NCBI GenBank assembly: GCA_025454915.1
Contig: JALONN010000006.1
Coordinates: 151,030 to 215,029, forward strand
Reading direction: 5' to 3'
Length of the DNA: 64,000 nucleotides
Source of the DNA: Raineya sp.
Lineage (GTDB): Bacteria; Bacteroidota; Bacteroidia; Cytophagales; Thermonemataceae
Under the pieces are notes generated by a model. It had not been told where the DNA came from and ran no database searches. It was given only the letters and a program-made list of their open reading frames with translations. The position numbers and the translations under genes were made by a program. Numbering within the stretch: the stretch's first letter is position 1; the number at the start of each line of letters is the position of its first letter. Positions 9,352 through 18,934 of this stretch are shown piece after piece.

Positions 9352-9437
9352 TCGCTTTTTTATAAGAAAATCAGAATTTTAGCAAATATTTTTTCGTTAT
9401 ATTAGCACTCTAAATCCTTTAGACCATTTTGTTAAGT

Positions 9438-10907
9438 ATGAAAAAGATTCTTATTTTATTATGGATTAGTTTGTGTGCATTCCAGAGCATTGCTCAAAAA
9501 ATAGACATTGATAATCAGGGTTTTCCTAATATTAAAGCTAAAATCATCTCTGAAAAACCCATTACGCAAGAAAACACAAAAATCACCCAAAATAGTCAAG
9601 CTATCAATTTTATTATTGCTAAAGACTCTAATAGTCAGGCAGGTACAAAAGCTATTTATTTTCTTGTAGAAACATCAGGGTTTACAAGTTCTCAAGTAGT
9701 AACTCATTTTAAATCAGGTGTTTCCGATTTCATTAAATCTACTCCTGAAGGTACATTATTCAATGCTTCTTCATTTTGGAAAGCCAATAGTGACAGTAAA
9801 ATTTTAAACAATTGGAGTGCCGATTTCACCAACAATAAAGAGCTATTCGTCAGTGAATTCAATCAAAAAATCAAACCTGTAAAAGATACTATCAAACAAG
9901 CCGATATTCATAAAGCTATCTATGATGCCATTGAATACGTAAGCCAATCCACTAACGAGCCCGAAAAAATCATTGTGGTGCTTACAGCAGGTGTCAATAA
10001 GAGCTATTCTAATTTTAAAATTGAAGATTGTATTGATAAAGCCAATAGTAGCAAAATTAAAGTTTATTCTTTGGTGTATAAAACAGGTTTTCCATATGCT
10101 TTGGATAATCTCAAGAAATTAGCTGATAAAACCAATGCACAAAGTGAGATGGTAAGTGGTAGTTCAGAAATCACAGAAAAACTTAATAGTTTTATTGACA
10201 GCTCAGAAAAACCATCTTCAGGGACATACGAAGTTTCTTTTACTCTTCCCAATCCAGAAAATTTAGAAGGCATTCAAATTAGTATAGATGGAAAATCTCA
10301 AAATATAACCATCACAAAACCAGAAGGTTCTAAGGAGTCTTCTAAAAACAATAATTTAATTCTCTATATAGCCATTGGATTTGTAGTGATGGCTGGATTT
10401 GTTTTTGTGTTTATTCAAAGAAACCAGAAAGCGAAAAAACGCCAACAAGAAGAGCAGGAAGCCCTTAAAAAACAGATGGAACAACAAAAGCAACAGTTTT
10501 TACAAGAGCAACAAGTATTGCAACAACAGCTTCAAAACCAGCAGTCTATACAACAGCCAACTTCAATAAAAGAAGAGCCTAAAAAGTTTGACCCTAAAAA
10601 AACATACATTGGAGTAGGTGGTGGAACGCCAACGCTTTCAGTATCAGGACAGGGTATTAACAAGACTTTTGAACTGCATAAACCCACCATGACAATTGGC
10701 AGAAAGGAAGATAATGACATTATAATTCCTGTTCAAACAGTTTCAGGTAGTCATGCTATTCTAAGCAATGAAGGTGGAAATTGGTTTATTACAGACAATG
10801 GCAGTACCAATGGGGTCATTGTAAATGGGAACAAAGTGGATAAACATATTCTCAAACAAGGTGATAAAATACAGTTAGGAGGAGCTTTAATGACTTTTAA
10901 CTTATGA
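9438..10907 (+). CDS. Exported VWA-like protein with cytoplasmic FHA domain
   Basis: The 489-aa protein has a signal-anchor (MKKILILLWISLCAFQSIAQ), a VWA-like region from about residue 45 to 260 (IYFLVETSGFTSSQVV, IIVVLTAGVNKSYS), a transmembrane helix near residue 310, a Gln-rich coiled coil, and a C-terminal FHA domain (MTIGRKEDNDIIIP, SGSHAIL, NGSTNGVIVNG). FHA domains bind phosphothreonine, so this looks like an envelope protein that docks a phosphorylated partner inside the cell. The VWA part lacks a clean DxSxS metal site. The ATG at 9438 is chosen over a TTG three codons earlier. It overlaps the next gene by four bases. Confidence 0.72.
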   Translation: MKKILILLWISLCAFQSIAQKIDIDNQGFPNIKAKIISEKPITQENTKITQNSQAINFIIAKDSNSQAGTKAIYFLVETSGFTSSQVVTHFKSGVSDFIKSTPEGTLFNASSFWKANSDSKILNNWSADFTNNKELFVSEFNQKIKPVKDTIKQADIHKAIYDAIEYVSQSTNEPEKIIVVLTAGVNKSYSNFKIEDCIDKANSSKIKVYSLVYKTGFPYALDNLKKLADKTNAQSEMVSGSSEITEKLNSFIDSSEKPSSGTYEVSFTLPNPENLEGIQISIDGKSQNITITKPEGSKESSKNNNLILYIAIGFVVMAGFVFVFIQRNQKAKKRQQEEQEALKKQMEQQKQQFLQEQQVLQQQLQNQQSIQQPTSIKEEPKKFDPKKTYIGVGGGTPTLSVSGQGINKTFELHKPTMTIGRKEDNDIIIPVQTVSGSHAILSNEGGNWFITDNGSTNGVIVNGNKVDKHILKQGDKIQLGGALMTFNL

Positions 10908-11566
10908 TGCCTCAGCCCTCTATTGTTGCCCCTGCCCCTTGGACACTCAGGGGCAACGGTTATATTTTTTTATACCGTTTCTCTAAGGAATTCATTGAAC
11001 AACAAGGTTTTTTAAAAGATTTTCATCAAAAAGCTACGTTCAAAGGCATGATTGGAAGCGTAATGCTTGTCGATTATCATACTTCGGAGGTTGGTGGATA
11101 CAAAGAGCTATTGTTTATCCCTGGGCTATTTAATTTTGGAAAAAAAACGGGTTTTAATATCTCCAAAATTTATGTTTCAACTTACGAAAGTGTTTATAAT
11201 GGTATCCAGAACTGGGGAATTCCCAAAGAATTAGCAGATTTCACCATTAGTCAAAACTCTGAAAACCAAAGTCATTTTGAAGTTAAAACATCTCAAAAAA
11301 CCTTCTTTCAGGCTGATATAAAGTCCTATGGCATACCTTTTTATATCAATACTGCTTTATTTCCTTTCAATTTCTATCAACCATTAGAGGATAAAACCTT
11401 ACTCACCCAACCCCAAGGGAAAGGCTGGGCAAAATTATGTAAACTCAAAAATTTACAAGTAGATTCTACTCTGTTTCCTGACATATCCACACAACGCCCC
11501 TTGGTGTGTATGGCTGTTCGGAATTTTACCATGAAATTTCCTGTAGCAAAAAATATAGCCTTGTGA
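10904..11566 (+). CDS. Acetoacetate decarboxylase-like protein
   Basis: The 220-aa protein resembles the acetoacetate decarboxylase superfamily: PAPWTLRGNGYIFLYRF at the N terminus, GGYKELLFIPGLF, and NWGIPKELADF, where ADC enzymes carry the active-site region with the Schiff-base lysine. The start overlaps the stop of the FHA protein gene (ATGA-type overlap), which implies translational coupling, though no functional link is obvious. Many members of this superfamily are not true decarboxylases, so the reaction is uncertain. Confidence 0.72.
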   Translation: MMPQPSIVAPAPWTLRGNGYIFLYRFSKEFIEQQGFLKDFHQKATFKGMIGSVMLVDYHTSEVGGYKELLFIPGLFNFGKKTGFNISKIYVSTYESVYNGIQNWGIPKELADFTISQNSENQSHFEVKTSQKTFFQADIKSYGIPFYINTALFPFNFYQPLEDKTLLTQPQGKGWAKLCKLKNLQVDSTLFPDISTQRPLVCMAVRNFTMKFPVAKNIAL

Positions 11567-11637
11567 TTTTTTTGGATAAATAAGATAATTTACTCAAATT
11601 AACCCCAAATATCATCACTTATAATTGATAACCACCT

Positions 11638-12453
11638 ATGTCTGTTCATTCTGAAATAAAAAAGGTAACTACTCATAAACTCCTTGAAATGAAGCATAAA
11701 GGAGAAAAAATTTCTATGCTTACAGCCTACGATTTTTCCATGGCAAAGATTGTAGATGAAGCAGGAATTGATGTCATTTTGGTAGGTGATAGTGCCTCTA
11801 ATGTAATGGCAGGACACGAAACAACGCTTCCGATTACCTTAGACCAAATGATTTACCATGCATCCAGCGTTGTCAGAGCCGTTTCAAGAGCTTTGGTGGT
11901 TGTGGATATGCCTTTTGGTTCGTATCAAGGCAATTCCAAAGAAGCTTTGATTTCAGCTATTCGCATCATGAAAGAGTCTGGTGGACATGCCATAAAAATG
12001 GAAGGTGGTTCGGAAATCGCAGAATCTATTACACGTATTTTGAGTGCTGGTATTCCTGTGATGGGGCATTTAGGGCTTACCCCTCAATCTATTTATAAAT
12101 TTGGAACATATAATGTCAGAGCTAAAGAAGAAGCCGAAGCCCAAAAACTTCTTGAAGATGCAGCTTTGCTTGATAAATTGGGTTGTTTTGCGTTGGTTTT
12201 AGAGAAAATTCCTGCACAGTTAGCTAAAAGAGTAGCAGAAAGTGTTACCATTCCTGTAATTGGTATCGGAGCTGGTGGAGATGTAGATGGACAGGTTCTT
12301 GTATTACATGATATGTTGGGTATCAATAAAGATTTTAGCCCTCGTTTTTTACGCCGTTATGCCGATTTACATACAGTCATGACCAATGGTATTACACAAT
12401 ATATTAAAGATGTAAAAAGTAAAGATTTCCCCAACGATAAAGAATCCTATTAA
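11638..12453 (+). CDS. panB: 3-methyl-2-oxobutanoate hydroxymethyltransferase (ketopantoate hydroxymethyltransferase)
   Basis: The 271-aa protein matches PanB across its length: [66 protein letters not shown] and [17 protein letters not shown]. It transfers a hydroxymethyl group from methylenetetrahydrofolate to 2-oxoisovalerate, the first committed step of pantothenate synthesis in the cytoplasm. The Mg-binding acidic residues (VGDS, VVDMP) are present. It stands alone here, without panC or panD, and ends in a strong palindromic terminator shared with dapF. Confidence 0.96.
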   Translation: MSVHSEIKKVTTHKLLEMKHKGEKISMLTAYDFSMAKIVDEAGIDVILVGDSASNVMAGHETTLPITLDQMIYHASSVVRAVSRALVVVDMPFGSYQGNSKEALISAIRIMKESGGHAIKMEGGSEIAESITRILSAGIPVMGHLGLTPQSIYKFGTYNVRAKEEAEAQKLLEDAALLDKLGCFALVLEKIPAQLAKRVAESVTIPVIGIGAGGDVDGQVLVLHDMLGINKDFSPRFLRRYADLHTVMTNGITQYIKDVKSKDFPNDKESY

Positions 12454-12485
12454 AACAAAAAGAGAGCTTAAGCTCTCTTTTTGTT
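12454..12485. terminator. Bidirectional terminator between panB and dapF
   Basis: This is a perfect 32-base palindrome (arms AACAAAAAGAGAGCTT and AAGCTCTCTTTTTGTT). It starts at the panB stop codon and reaches the dapF stop codon, serving both convergent genes. Confidence 0.9.
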
Positions 12486-13254
12486 ATATATTCACCTCTC
12501 CCTTAAAAACCTGTTCTGCCTTACCAATCAGATAGATATTTTTATACAGATTACCTTCTTTTTCATAAGAAATCTGTAAATCACCTCCTAAAGTTTTTAC
12601 TTGTACTGGACTGGTTTGATATTGCAACGAATATGCTAATACAGAAGCTGTTACGCCCGTTCCACAAGAATATGTTTCATCTTCTACTCCCCTTTCGTAA
12701 GTACGAACTTGTATCGCATTCTTATCCAACACCTCCACAAAATTCACGTTTGTCCCTTTTTCTCTGAAACGGTCGTTATAACGAATAGCCTTGCCTTTTT
12801 CAAAAACTTCATATTGATTCAGATTTTCCACAAACTCCACATAATGAGGCGAACCTGTATCCATAAAAAAGTAATTATCTGTTTTTTCGATATAATCCAC
12901 TTCTTTCATTTTAAGATGTACCAAACCATTTTCCAGAAAAGCATCATGCTCACCATCTACAGCCATAAAGCGTGTTTTGGTATCGAAAATATCTAAAAAC
13001 TTTGCAAAAGCTACTGTACATCTGCCTCCATTACCACACATAGAGCCTTCTAAGCCATTGGCATTATAATAAACCATTCTGAAATCGTAGCCTTCAGCAT
13101 TTTCAAGAAGAATGAGACCATCAGCACCTATTCCAAAACGCCTGTGGCACAAATGAGCTATCAGTTCTTGCGATTTAGGAAAATCTAAATTTCTATTATC
13201 AATCATCACAAAGTCATTCCCTGTTCCCTGATATTTATAAAATTGAAGTGTCAT
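12484..13254 (-). CDS. dapF: Diaminopimelate epimerase
   Basis: The 256-aa enzyme interconverts LL- and meso-diaminopimelate for lysine and peptidoglycan synthesis. Both catalytic cysteines are visible, in GSMCGNGGRC and YSCGTGVTAS, along with the N-terminal FYKYQGTGNDFVMIDNR. The ATG giving MTLQFYKYQ is chosen; a TTG extension of nine residues would run into a hairpin. That hairpin, with a T-run, lies immediately upstream on the same strand (13267-13299), leaving almost no room for a separate promoter, so expression may depend on readthrough from the upstream OmpA-family gene. Confidence 0.95.
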   Translation of the reverse strand: MTLQFYKYQGTGNDFVMIDNRNLDFPKSQELIAHLCHRRFGIGADGLILLENAEGYDFRMVYYNANGLEGSMCGNGGRCTVAFAKFLDIFDTKTRFMAVDGEHDAFLENGLVHLKMKEVDYIEKTDNYFFMDTGSPHYVEFVENLNQYEVFEKGKAIRYNDRFREKGTNVNFVEVLDKNAIQVRTYERGVEDETYSCGTGVTASVLAYSLQYQTSPVQVKTLGGDLQISYEKEGNLYKNIYLIGKAEQVFKGEVNI

Positions 13255-13266
13255 AAAAAAGTATTT

Positions 13267-13299
13267 TAAAAACCCTTGCAAGTGGAACTTACAAGGGCT
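13267..13299 (-). terminator. Hairpin with T-run between the OmpA-family gene and dapF
   Basis: On the minus strand the stem CCCTTGTAAGT / ACTTGCAAGGG (one mismatch) is followed by a TTTTT run. It reads as the terminator of the OmpA-family gene, yet ends only about 12 bases before the dapF ATG. Confidence 0.7.
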
Positions 13300-13328
13300 T
13301 GGTTTATATTTTCTAAACGTTTTATTTT

Positions 13329-15530
13329 TTATTTGAGTTCTATCAGTTTCAAATCCGCTCGACGCATTTGGCGTTTGGCTGCCTCTGGGTCTGGTGATGC
13401 ATTGCCTCCAAAACCTTTGAACGTAACTTTATTTTTATCAACTCCCTGACTTATAAAATATTCATAAACTGCTTTTGCTCTGTCTTCAGAAAGTTTCTGA
13501 TTGGCATTTGCCTGTCCTTCGGATGAGGCATAACCCAAAATTTGAGCTCCTACTTTCGGGTTTTGTTTGAGATAATCTGCAAAACGTTTCATCTCTTGTT
13601 TGGCTCGAGCATTGAGTTGTGTAGATTTACTATCAAAATATGCTGTATAAGATTTATTAAGCATAATTTCGCCACTATTCACAGAGTAATCATCTGTTTC
13701 TACTTTTTCAAGTGTCATAATTGTCTCGTTTCCAACTTTATAAGGTTTCAATTGACCTTTATCGTCAGTGTACATATAAGTTACTTGTACAGCATCTTTT
13801 GTAGCAACCCCATTTTCTTTGGCATCAATATTTTTATTTTTATAAATAACATCCAAAAGATAGTTTAAAGCTACACTATCCTGAGACTCAATAATATCCT
13901 CCATCATATCATACAAATCTAAATCTCTGCCTTGGAAGTTATTCGGATTATCTCTTTCAGGGTCAAAATCACTTTTGATGGTTATCTCCTGCCCTACTTC
14001 TTTTCCATTTTCTATTTTCTTCTTAAGCGTAATTTCCTGATACAATTCATGGAAATAATCTTGGTTTGGAATATTAATGTTTACTAAATATGGTAAATAC
14101 CCTTCTGCTGTAATAATCATATCATAGTTTTTACCTGGAGGGAAAATCATCAGGTAATCGCCTGTTTGAGGATTAGGATTATACACATATTTCAAAAACT
14201 GTTGTGTTTCTTTATCCACAACCCTGATTTTAGCTTCTACGGGCTTAGGAGGTGTTCCTGCTAAAATCTTTCCTTTTACCATTGTCAAAGCTGTTTTCTT
14301 ATCATCAGGAAGGATAATTGCATAAATATCCTGCTTTCCTGCTCCACCAGGTCTATCTGATGAAAAATAAGCTTTTTTACCATTGGCAGTTACTACCAAA
14401 TAACCATCATTAAAAACCGTATTAATAGGATAGCCCATATTTTCAGGTTTTGTCCACTGGTTATTCTGAAAGGTGGTTTTAAAAATATCGTTTCCTCCTA
14501 TACTATTATGTCCTGTACTTGTGAAAAATAATGTTTTTTTATCAGGATGAATAAAGGGAGCATCTTCATCATAAGGTGTGTTGATGCCATTTCCTAAGTT
14601 TTGAGGTTTCCCCCAAGTACCATCTGCTTGGCGTTCAACTTTATAAATATCTTTTCCACCATATCCGCCAGGTCTGTCTGAGGCAAAATACATTACACTT
14701 TCATCAGCACTAATACTTGCTGTACTTTCCATATATCCAGAATTCACTTCTGCACCTAATTTTTCTGGAACTCCCCAGCCATTTACACTTTGTTTACTGC
14801 TGTAAATACTTCCTACATTATTCGCTTCACCAATGTAAATAAACATTTTTTGTCCATCTGGGGAAAGCCCTACAGTACCAACATTTTGGCTAGCTTTGAA
14901 GTCGATAGGTGCTACAGATTCCCAAACATAGTTTTTCTTTTTCCCAACAAAAACCTGTTCTTTTGCATTTTCTTTATAAGAAGAATATGTATAAGCCAAG
15001 ATACTCTCATCAGCAGATACAAGAGGAGCAAACTCAGAAGCATCTGTATTGATAGGTTTTCCTAAATTTTGTACAGGCATCTGGATAGGTTTGGCTATAA
15101 TAGCCTTGGCATTGTTAGAAACCTCAATGGCTCTCTGACTTTCCGCCTGAAATTTATCTGTAGCAGGAGCATTTTTCTTAAAAGCCTCAAACTGAGCAAT
15201 GGCATCATCAAAGCGTTGTAGTAAATGATAAGCCTTTCCTAAATAATAATAAACTCTTTTAGGCGTTTGATCATTTATTTTATTTTTGGATACTTCCAAA
15301 AAACTCAAAGATTTTATCTGGTCTTGAGCATCTTTAGATTTAATATAACAAACACCCAATTTATAATTTAAGACAGGGTCTTGTGGGGTTTTCTTAATAA
15401 GTGTTAAGTAAACAGGTAGTGCTTGTTCAAAGTTTCCTTGTTCAAAAGCCTCGTCTGCTTTTTTCACATCTTGGGCTGCAAGATGAAAACAACTCAGCAT
15501 TGCCATGAGGCATAAAGCTATCTTAGTCAT
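13329..15530 (-). CDS. PorE-like OmpA-family protein (TPR, PD40 propeller, CRD-like, OmpA_C)
   Basis: The 733-aa protein has a signal peptide (MTKIALCLMAMLSCFHLAAQ), TPR-like repeats (about residues 22-150: AFEQGNFEQALPVYLTLIKK, NYKLGVCYIK), a PD40/WD40-like propeller with repeated SPDGQKMF, SADESVMYFASDRPGGYGG and SSDRPGGAGKQDIY, a carboxypeptidase-regulatory-like domain, and a C-terminal OmpA peptidoglycan-binding domain (LGYASSEGQANANQKLSEDRA). This is the order described for PorE of the type IX secretion system, which anchors the apparatus to peptidoglycan. PorE is reported as a lipoprotein; no convincing lipobox is seen here. Other T9SS genes are not in the window, so PorE identity is inference. 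Confidence 0.82.
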   Translation of the reverse strand: MTKIALCLMAMLSCFHLAAQDVKKADEAFEQGNFEQALPVYLTLIKKTPQDPVLNYKLGVCYIKSKDAQDQIKSLSFLEVSKNKINDQTPKRVYYYLGKAYHLLQRFDDAIAQFEAFKKNAPATDKFQAESQRAIEVSNNAKAIIAKPIQMPVQNLGKPINTDASEFAPLVSADESILAYTYSSYKENAKEQVFVGKKKNYVWESVAPIDFKASQNVGTVGLSPDGQKMFIYIGEANNVGSIYSSKQSVNGWGVPEKLGAEVNSGYMESTASISADESVMYFASDRPGGYGGKDIYKVERQADGTWGKPQNLGNGINTPYDEDAPFIHPDKKTLFFTSTGHNSIGGNDIFKTTFQNNQWTKPENMGYPINTVFNDGYLVVTANGKKAYFSSDRPGGAGKQDIYAIILPDDKKTALTMVKGKILAGTPPKPVEAKIRVVDKETQQFLKYVYNPNPQTGDYLMIFPPGKNYDMIITAEGYLPYLVNINIPNQDYFHELYQEITLKKKIENGKEVGQEITIKSDFDPERDNPNNFQGRDLDLYDMMEDIIESQDSVALNYLLDVIYKNKNIDAKENGVATKDAVQVTYMYTDDKGQLKPYKVGNETIMTLEKVETDDYSVNSGEIMLNKSYTAYFDSKSTQLNARAKQEMKRFADYLKQNPKVGAQILGYASSEGQANANQKLSEDRAKAVYEYFISQGVDKNKVTFKGFGGNASPDPEAAKRQMRRADLKLIELK

Positions 15531-15587
15531 AATGTAAGAATTTTGTCTTAGATTTAAAGCAATCTTGGTGCTAAAATATAAAAAAGA

Positions 15588-16376
15588 TTACACTTTATCC
15601 AATAAAAATTGAATTTCCTTAAACTGATATACCTTTAAATCACCTAAAACGTCTATTTGTAGCCTTCCTAAATTATCTACACCTACAATTTTACCCATGA
15701 AAGATTCGCCTTCTTTAGAAAACCATTTTTCTTCTCCGAAACCATATAATCTTTTGTAATATTCTTGTCTTAAAATTTCTGTTTTTCCCTGTTTGAGTTG
15801 TAAATATTTTCTTTCAATACTAATGAAGAGTTTTTCAGTCAATACAGATAGCTCATAATCCATACCTGTAACAAGGCTTAGAGATGTTGCTTGTGGATAT
15901 AAAAAAGTTTTCTGATTGATATTCAATCCAATACCTATTACAGATTTGCCAAGTGTATTACCTGATACTACATTTTGAATCAAGATTCCACAAAGTTTTT
16001 TTCGGTCATATAGCAAATCGTTAGACCATTTAATTTTTAATAAATCGGGATTAGGTACAAAAACTTCTAACAAATCGTATATACCAAGCGTTATAGCTAT
16101 GTTGAGTTCAAATTGTTCTTGCAAGCTTAAAAACTGAGGCTTTAAGATAATTGAAGTGGTAATATTTTGAAAGGGTTCAGTATCCCATGTATTGCCCTGT
16201 TGCCCTCTTCCAGCAGTTTGACAATCAGTAATCACAACTGTTCCGTCAAAATAGTCATCATTTTGTATCAGGTCTAAGGCATAGAGATTCGTAGACTGAC
16301 AAGATGGCAGGTATCTTAAATCTTTACCAACAAATAAAGTATTGATTTTTTTTGAAAAATTTTCGTAATTTTGCAT
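15588..16376 (-). CDS. birA: Biotin--[acetyl-CoA-carboxylase] ligase (monofunctional)
   Basis: The 262-aa protein attaches biotin to carboxylase carrier domains. Motifs include CQSTNLYALDLI, the biotinyl-AMP-binding loop GRGQQGNTWDT, KWSNDLLYDRKKLCGILIQN and SVIGIGLNINQ. It lacks the N-terminal DNA-binding domain of E. coli BirA, so it is an enzyme only. Its start codon is divergent from rsfS, and the rsfS promoter -7 element abuts the birA start codon. Confidence 0.93.
   Translation of the reverse strand: MQNYENFSKKINTLFVGKDLRYLPSCQSTNLYALDLIQNDDYFDGTVVITDCQTAGRGQQGNTWDTEPFQNITTSIILKPQFLSLQEQFELNIAITLGIYDLLEVFVPNPDLLKIKWSNDLLYDRKKLCGILIQNVVSGNTLGKSVIGIGLNINQKTFLYPQATSLSLVTGMDYELSVLTEKLFISIERKYLQLKQGKTEILRQEYYKRLYGFGEEKWFSKEGESFMGKIVGVDNLGRLQIDVLGDLKVYQFKEIQFLLDKV
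16342..16373 (+). promoter_or_regulatory. Promoter of rsfS-ftsH
   Basis: A TTG -33 element (16342-16344) and TAATTTTG -7 element (16366-16373) are separated by 21 bases, matching the Bacteroidota primary-sigma consensus. The promoter lies inside the 5' end of divergent birA. Confidence 0.72.
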
Positions 16377-16417
16377 CTTACTTCAAAATCAAACAACCAA
16401 AGTACCCAAAAAACAGA

Positions 16418-16789
16418 ATGAAACAAAAAAAGACTCAACAAATTAACTCTGAAAATCTTTGCAACCTGATAGTCAAAGGAATGCAAGAGAAAAAAGCACA
16501 GAATATTGTATTGATGGATTTGAGAAAGGTACGCTCTTCAATTGTAGATTTCTTTGTAATTTGCAGTGGAACATCTGATACTCAAATAGATGCAATAGCT
16601 ACTTCTGTGGAAGATGAAGTGTATAAAAATGTGCAGGAAAACCCATGGCATCAAGAAGGCAGACAAAATAAGGAATGGATTTTGTTAGACTACGTTGATG
16701 TTGTTGTCCATGTCTTCAAAAAAAGTAAAAGAGAATTTTTTGCTTTGGAAGAACTTTGGGGCGATGCACAAATCACTCATATTGAATAA
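16418..16789 (+). CDS. rsfS: Ribosomal silencing factor RsfS
   Basis: The 123-aa protein matches RsfS (Iojap/YbeB): [32 protein letters not shown] and [21 protein letters not shown]. RsfS binds ribosomal protein L14 on the 50S subunit and blocks subunit joining in starvation. The ATG at 16418 gives a family-length protein; the extension upstream would overlap the promoter and birA. It is followed 29 bases later by ftsH, the usual rsfS-ftsH order in Bacteroidota. Confidence 0.93.
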   Translation: MKQKKTQQINSENLCNLIVKGMQEKKAQNIVLMDLRKVRSSIVDFFVICSGTSDTQIDAIATSVEDEVYKNVQENPWHQEGRQNKEWILLDYVDVVVHVFKKSKREFFALEELWGDAQITHIE

Positions 16790-16818
16790 AAAGATTTAGA
16801 AATACTAATTTCGCTTAT

Positions 16819-18819
16819 ATGTCCGATAACAAAAGCCCGTTTCCGAATAAACCTAATATCCCTAAAGCTCCTAATTCCAATAACTATCAAATGTGGTTGG
16901 TCTTTACACTCATTGCTATCGTAATTAGTGTAGTGTATTTTAGTCGCTCTTATTCAGCCATAGAAACTCCTCCTAATAAATTTGAGGAAATGCTTGCCAA
17001 TAAAGATATTGCAGAAGTAGTTGTCTATGCTGACGAAAAAGTGGCAGAAATTACACTTAAAAAAGAAGCTGTCGAAACTCAAAAATATGGAAGTGTTCTT
17101 AAACAACGCTCTAGTTCTGTTGTCATGAAAGGACCACATTTTTGGTTTAGAATACCTTCTGCTGATAAGTTTACAGAGCTTTATCGTGAAAATATTATCA
17201 AAAATGGGGCAAGTCTTCGTTTTGATGAGCGTTCTAACTATGGTGGAATGCTGATTCAATGGGGCTTCTTATTCCTGATCATTTTTGCATTCTGGATGCT
17301 GATGCGTAGAATGACAGGCGGACCTGGTGGTGGACAAATATTCAATATTGGACGTTCAAGAGCTACTCTTTTTGATGCAGAAAACAAAGTAAACATTACT
17401 TTTGATGATGTGGCTGGTTTAGATGAAGCCAAAGAAGAAATCAAGGAAATCGTAGAATTTTTAAAGAATCCTAAAAAATTCACTGATTTGGGAGGAAAGA
17501 TTCCCAAAGGAGCATTATTAATAGGACCTCCAGGTACTGGTAAAACATTGTTAGCCAAAGCTGTAGCAGGTGAAGCAAATGTTCCTTTCTTTAGTTTATC
17601 TGGTTCTGACTTTGTGGAGATGTTTGTAGGTGTGGGTGCTGCTCGTGTACGTGATTTATTCAGACAAGCCAAAGAAAAAGCTCCTTGTATTATTTTCATT
17701 GATGAAATTGATGCTATTGGACGCTCAAGAGGAAAAGGCTCAATGCCAGGAGCTAATGATGAAAGAGAAAATACTTTAAACTCATTACTGGTTGAAATGG
17801 ATGGTTTCGGTACAGATTCAGGAGTAATTATCCTTGCTGCTACCAACAGACCTGACGTACTAGACTCAGCTCTACTACGCCCTGGTCGTTTTGACAGACA
17901 AATCAGTATTGATAAACCAGATATTGTAGGAAGAGAAGCTATTTTCAAAGTACATCTTAAGATATTGAAAAAAGGGAAAGACATTGACGCCAAAAAACTT
18001 GCAGCCCAAACACCAGGCTTTGCAGGTGCAGAAATTGCCAATGTATGTAACGAAGCTGCTTTAATAGCTGCCAGACATGATAAGAAAGAAATTAATATGC
18101 AAGATTTCCAAGATGCCATTGACAGAGTAATTGGAGGACTTGAAAAGAAAAATAAACTGATTTCTCCTGACGAAAAACGCATTGTTGCATATCATGAAGC
18201 AGGACATGCCGTTTCTGGTTGGTTCTTAGAACACGCTGACCCGTTGGTGAAAGTAAGTATTGTTCCTCGTGGAGTTGCTGCTTTAGGTTATGCTCAGTAT
18301 CTGCCAAAAGAACAATTCCTTTACCAAACAGAGCAACTCATTGATGAGATGTGTATGACATTAGGAGGCAGAGCTGCAGAAGAGCTGGTTTTTGGTAAAA
18401 TTTCGACAGGTGCATTAAGTGATTTAGAGCGTATTACCAAAATGGCTTATGCAATGGTTACAGTATATGGTATGAATGAAAAAATTGGAAACCTTTCATT
18501 CTACGATTCAAAACCTCAAAGTGATTTTGCTTTAGGAAAACCCTATTCAGAAGCAACTGCAGAACTCATAGACCAAGAGGTAAAGAAAATTATTGACCAT
18601 GCCTACGAAAGAACTAAAGCATTGTTACAGGAACATTATAACGAACTTGAAACTATTGCTCAGGCTTTACTCAAAAAAGAAGTGTTATTCCAATCAGATT
18701 TGGAGGAATTGATAGGAAAAAGACCTTTCGCCAAAGAGACGACCTATCAGGCTTATACAAAAGAGAAAATATCCTTAGAAAAAGATGACTCTCCTGAAGC
18801 TGATACAGAATCTAATTAA
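16819..18819 (+). CDS. ftsH: ATP-dependent zinc metalloprotease FtsH
   Basis: The 666-aa membrane-anchored AAA+ protease is complete. Two transmembrane helices flank an extracytoplasmic loop (about residues 24-43 and 145-163). The AAA domain has Walker A GPPGTGKT (near residue 236), Walker B IIFIDEID and the second region of homology [21 protein letters not shown]. The protease domain has the zinc motif HEAGH (near residue 459). It degrades misfolded membrane proteins and regulators. A Ser/Glu/Asp-rich tail ends the protein. It is cotranscribed with rsfS and ends in a strong terminator. Confidence 0.98.
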   Translation: MSDNKSPFPNKPNIPKAPNSNNYQMWLVFTLIAIVISVVYFSRSYSAIETPPNKFEEMLANKDIAEVVVYADEKVAEITLKKEAVETQKYGSVLKQRSSSVVMKGPHFWFRIPSADKFTELYRENIIKNGASLRFDERSNYGGMLIQWGFLFLIIFAFWMLMRRMTGGPGGGQIFNIGRSRATLFDAENKVNITFDDVAGLDEAKEEIKEIVEFLKNPKKFTDLGGKIPKGALLIGPPGTGKTLLAKAVAGEANVPFFSLSGSDFVEMFVGVGAARVRDLFRQAKEKAPCIIFIDEIDAIGRSRGKGSMPGANDERENTLNSLLVEMDGFGTDSGVIILAATNRPDVLDSALLRPGRFDRQISIDKPDIVGREAIFKVHLKILKKGKDIDAKKLAAQTPGFAGAEIANVCNEAALIAARHDKKEINMQDFQDAIDRVIGGLEKKNKLISPDEKRIVAYHEAGHAVSGWFLEHADPLVKVSIVPRGVAALGYAQYLPKEQFLYQTEQLIDEMCMTLGGRAAEELVFGKISTGALSDLERITKMAYAMVTVYGMNEKIGNLSFYDSKPQSDFALGKPYSEATAELIDQEVKKIIDHAYERTKALLQEHYNELETIAQALLKKEVLFQSDLEELIGKRPFAKETTYQAYTKEKISLEKDDSPEADTESN

Positions 18820-18824
18820 TATCA

Positions 18825-18854
18825 AAAGCCTCCAAATTTGGAGGCTTTATTTTT
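18825..18854 (+). terminator. Terminator of ftsH
   Basis: A perfect stem AAAGCCTCCAAA / TTTGGAGGCTTT begins five bases after the ftsH stop codon and is followed by a T-rich stretch. Confidence 0.88.
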
Positions 18855-18870
18855 ATGGTATTTGATAAAA

Positions 18871-18901
18871 TTGGATATTTTAATTGTTTTTTATACCTTT
18901 G
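18871..18901 (+). promoter_or_regulatory. Promoter of miaB
   Basis: TTG (18871-18873) and TACCTTTG (18894-18901) are spaced by 20 bases, a full Bacteroidota promoter, 33 bases upstream of the miaB ATG. Confidence 0.78.
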
Positions 18902-18934
18902 CAAACTTAAATTTACAACTCTACCAATTTGTAT

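Noticed and set aside
17256..18307. Long minus-strand frames inside ftsH
   Set aside because: They are antisense shadows of a highly conserved gene and have no independent support.
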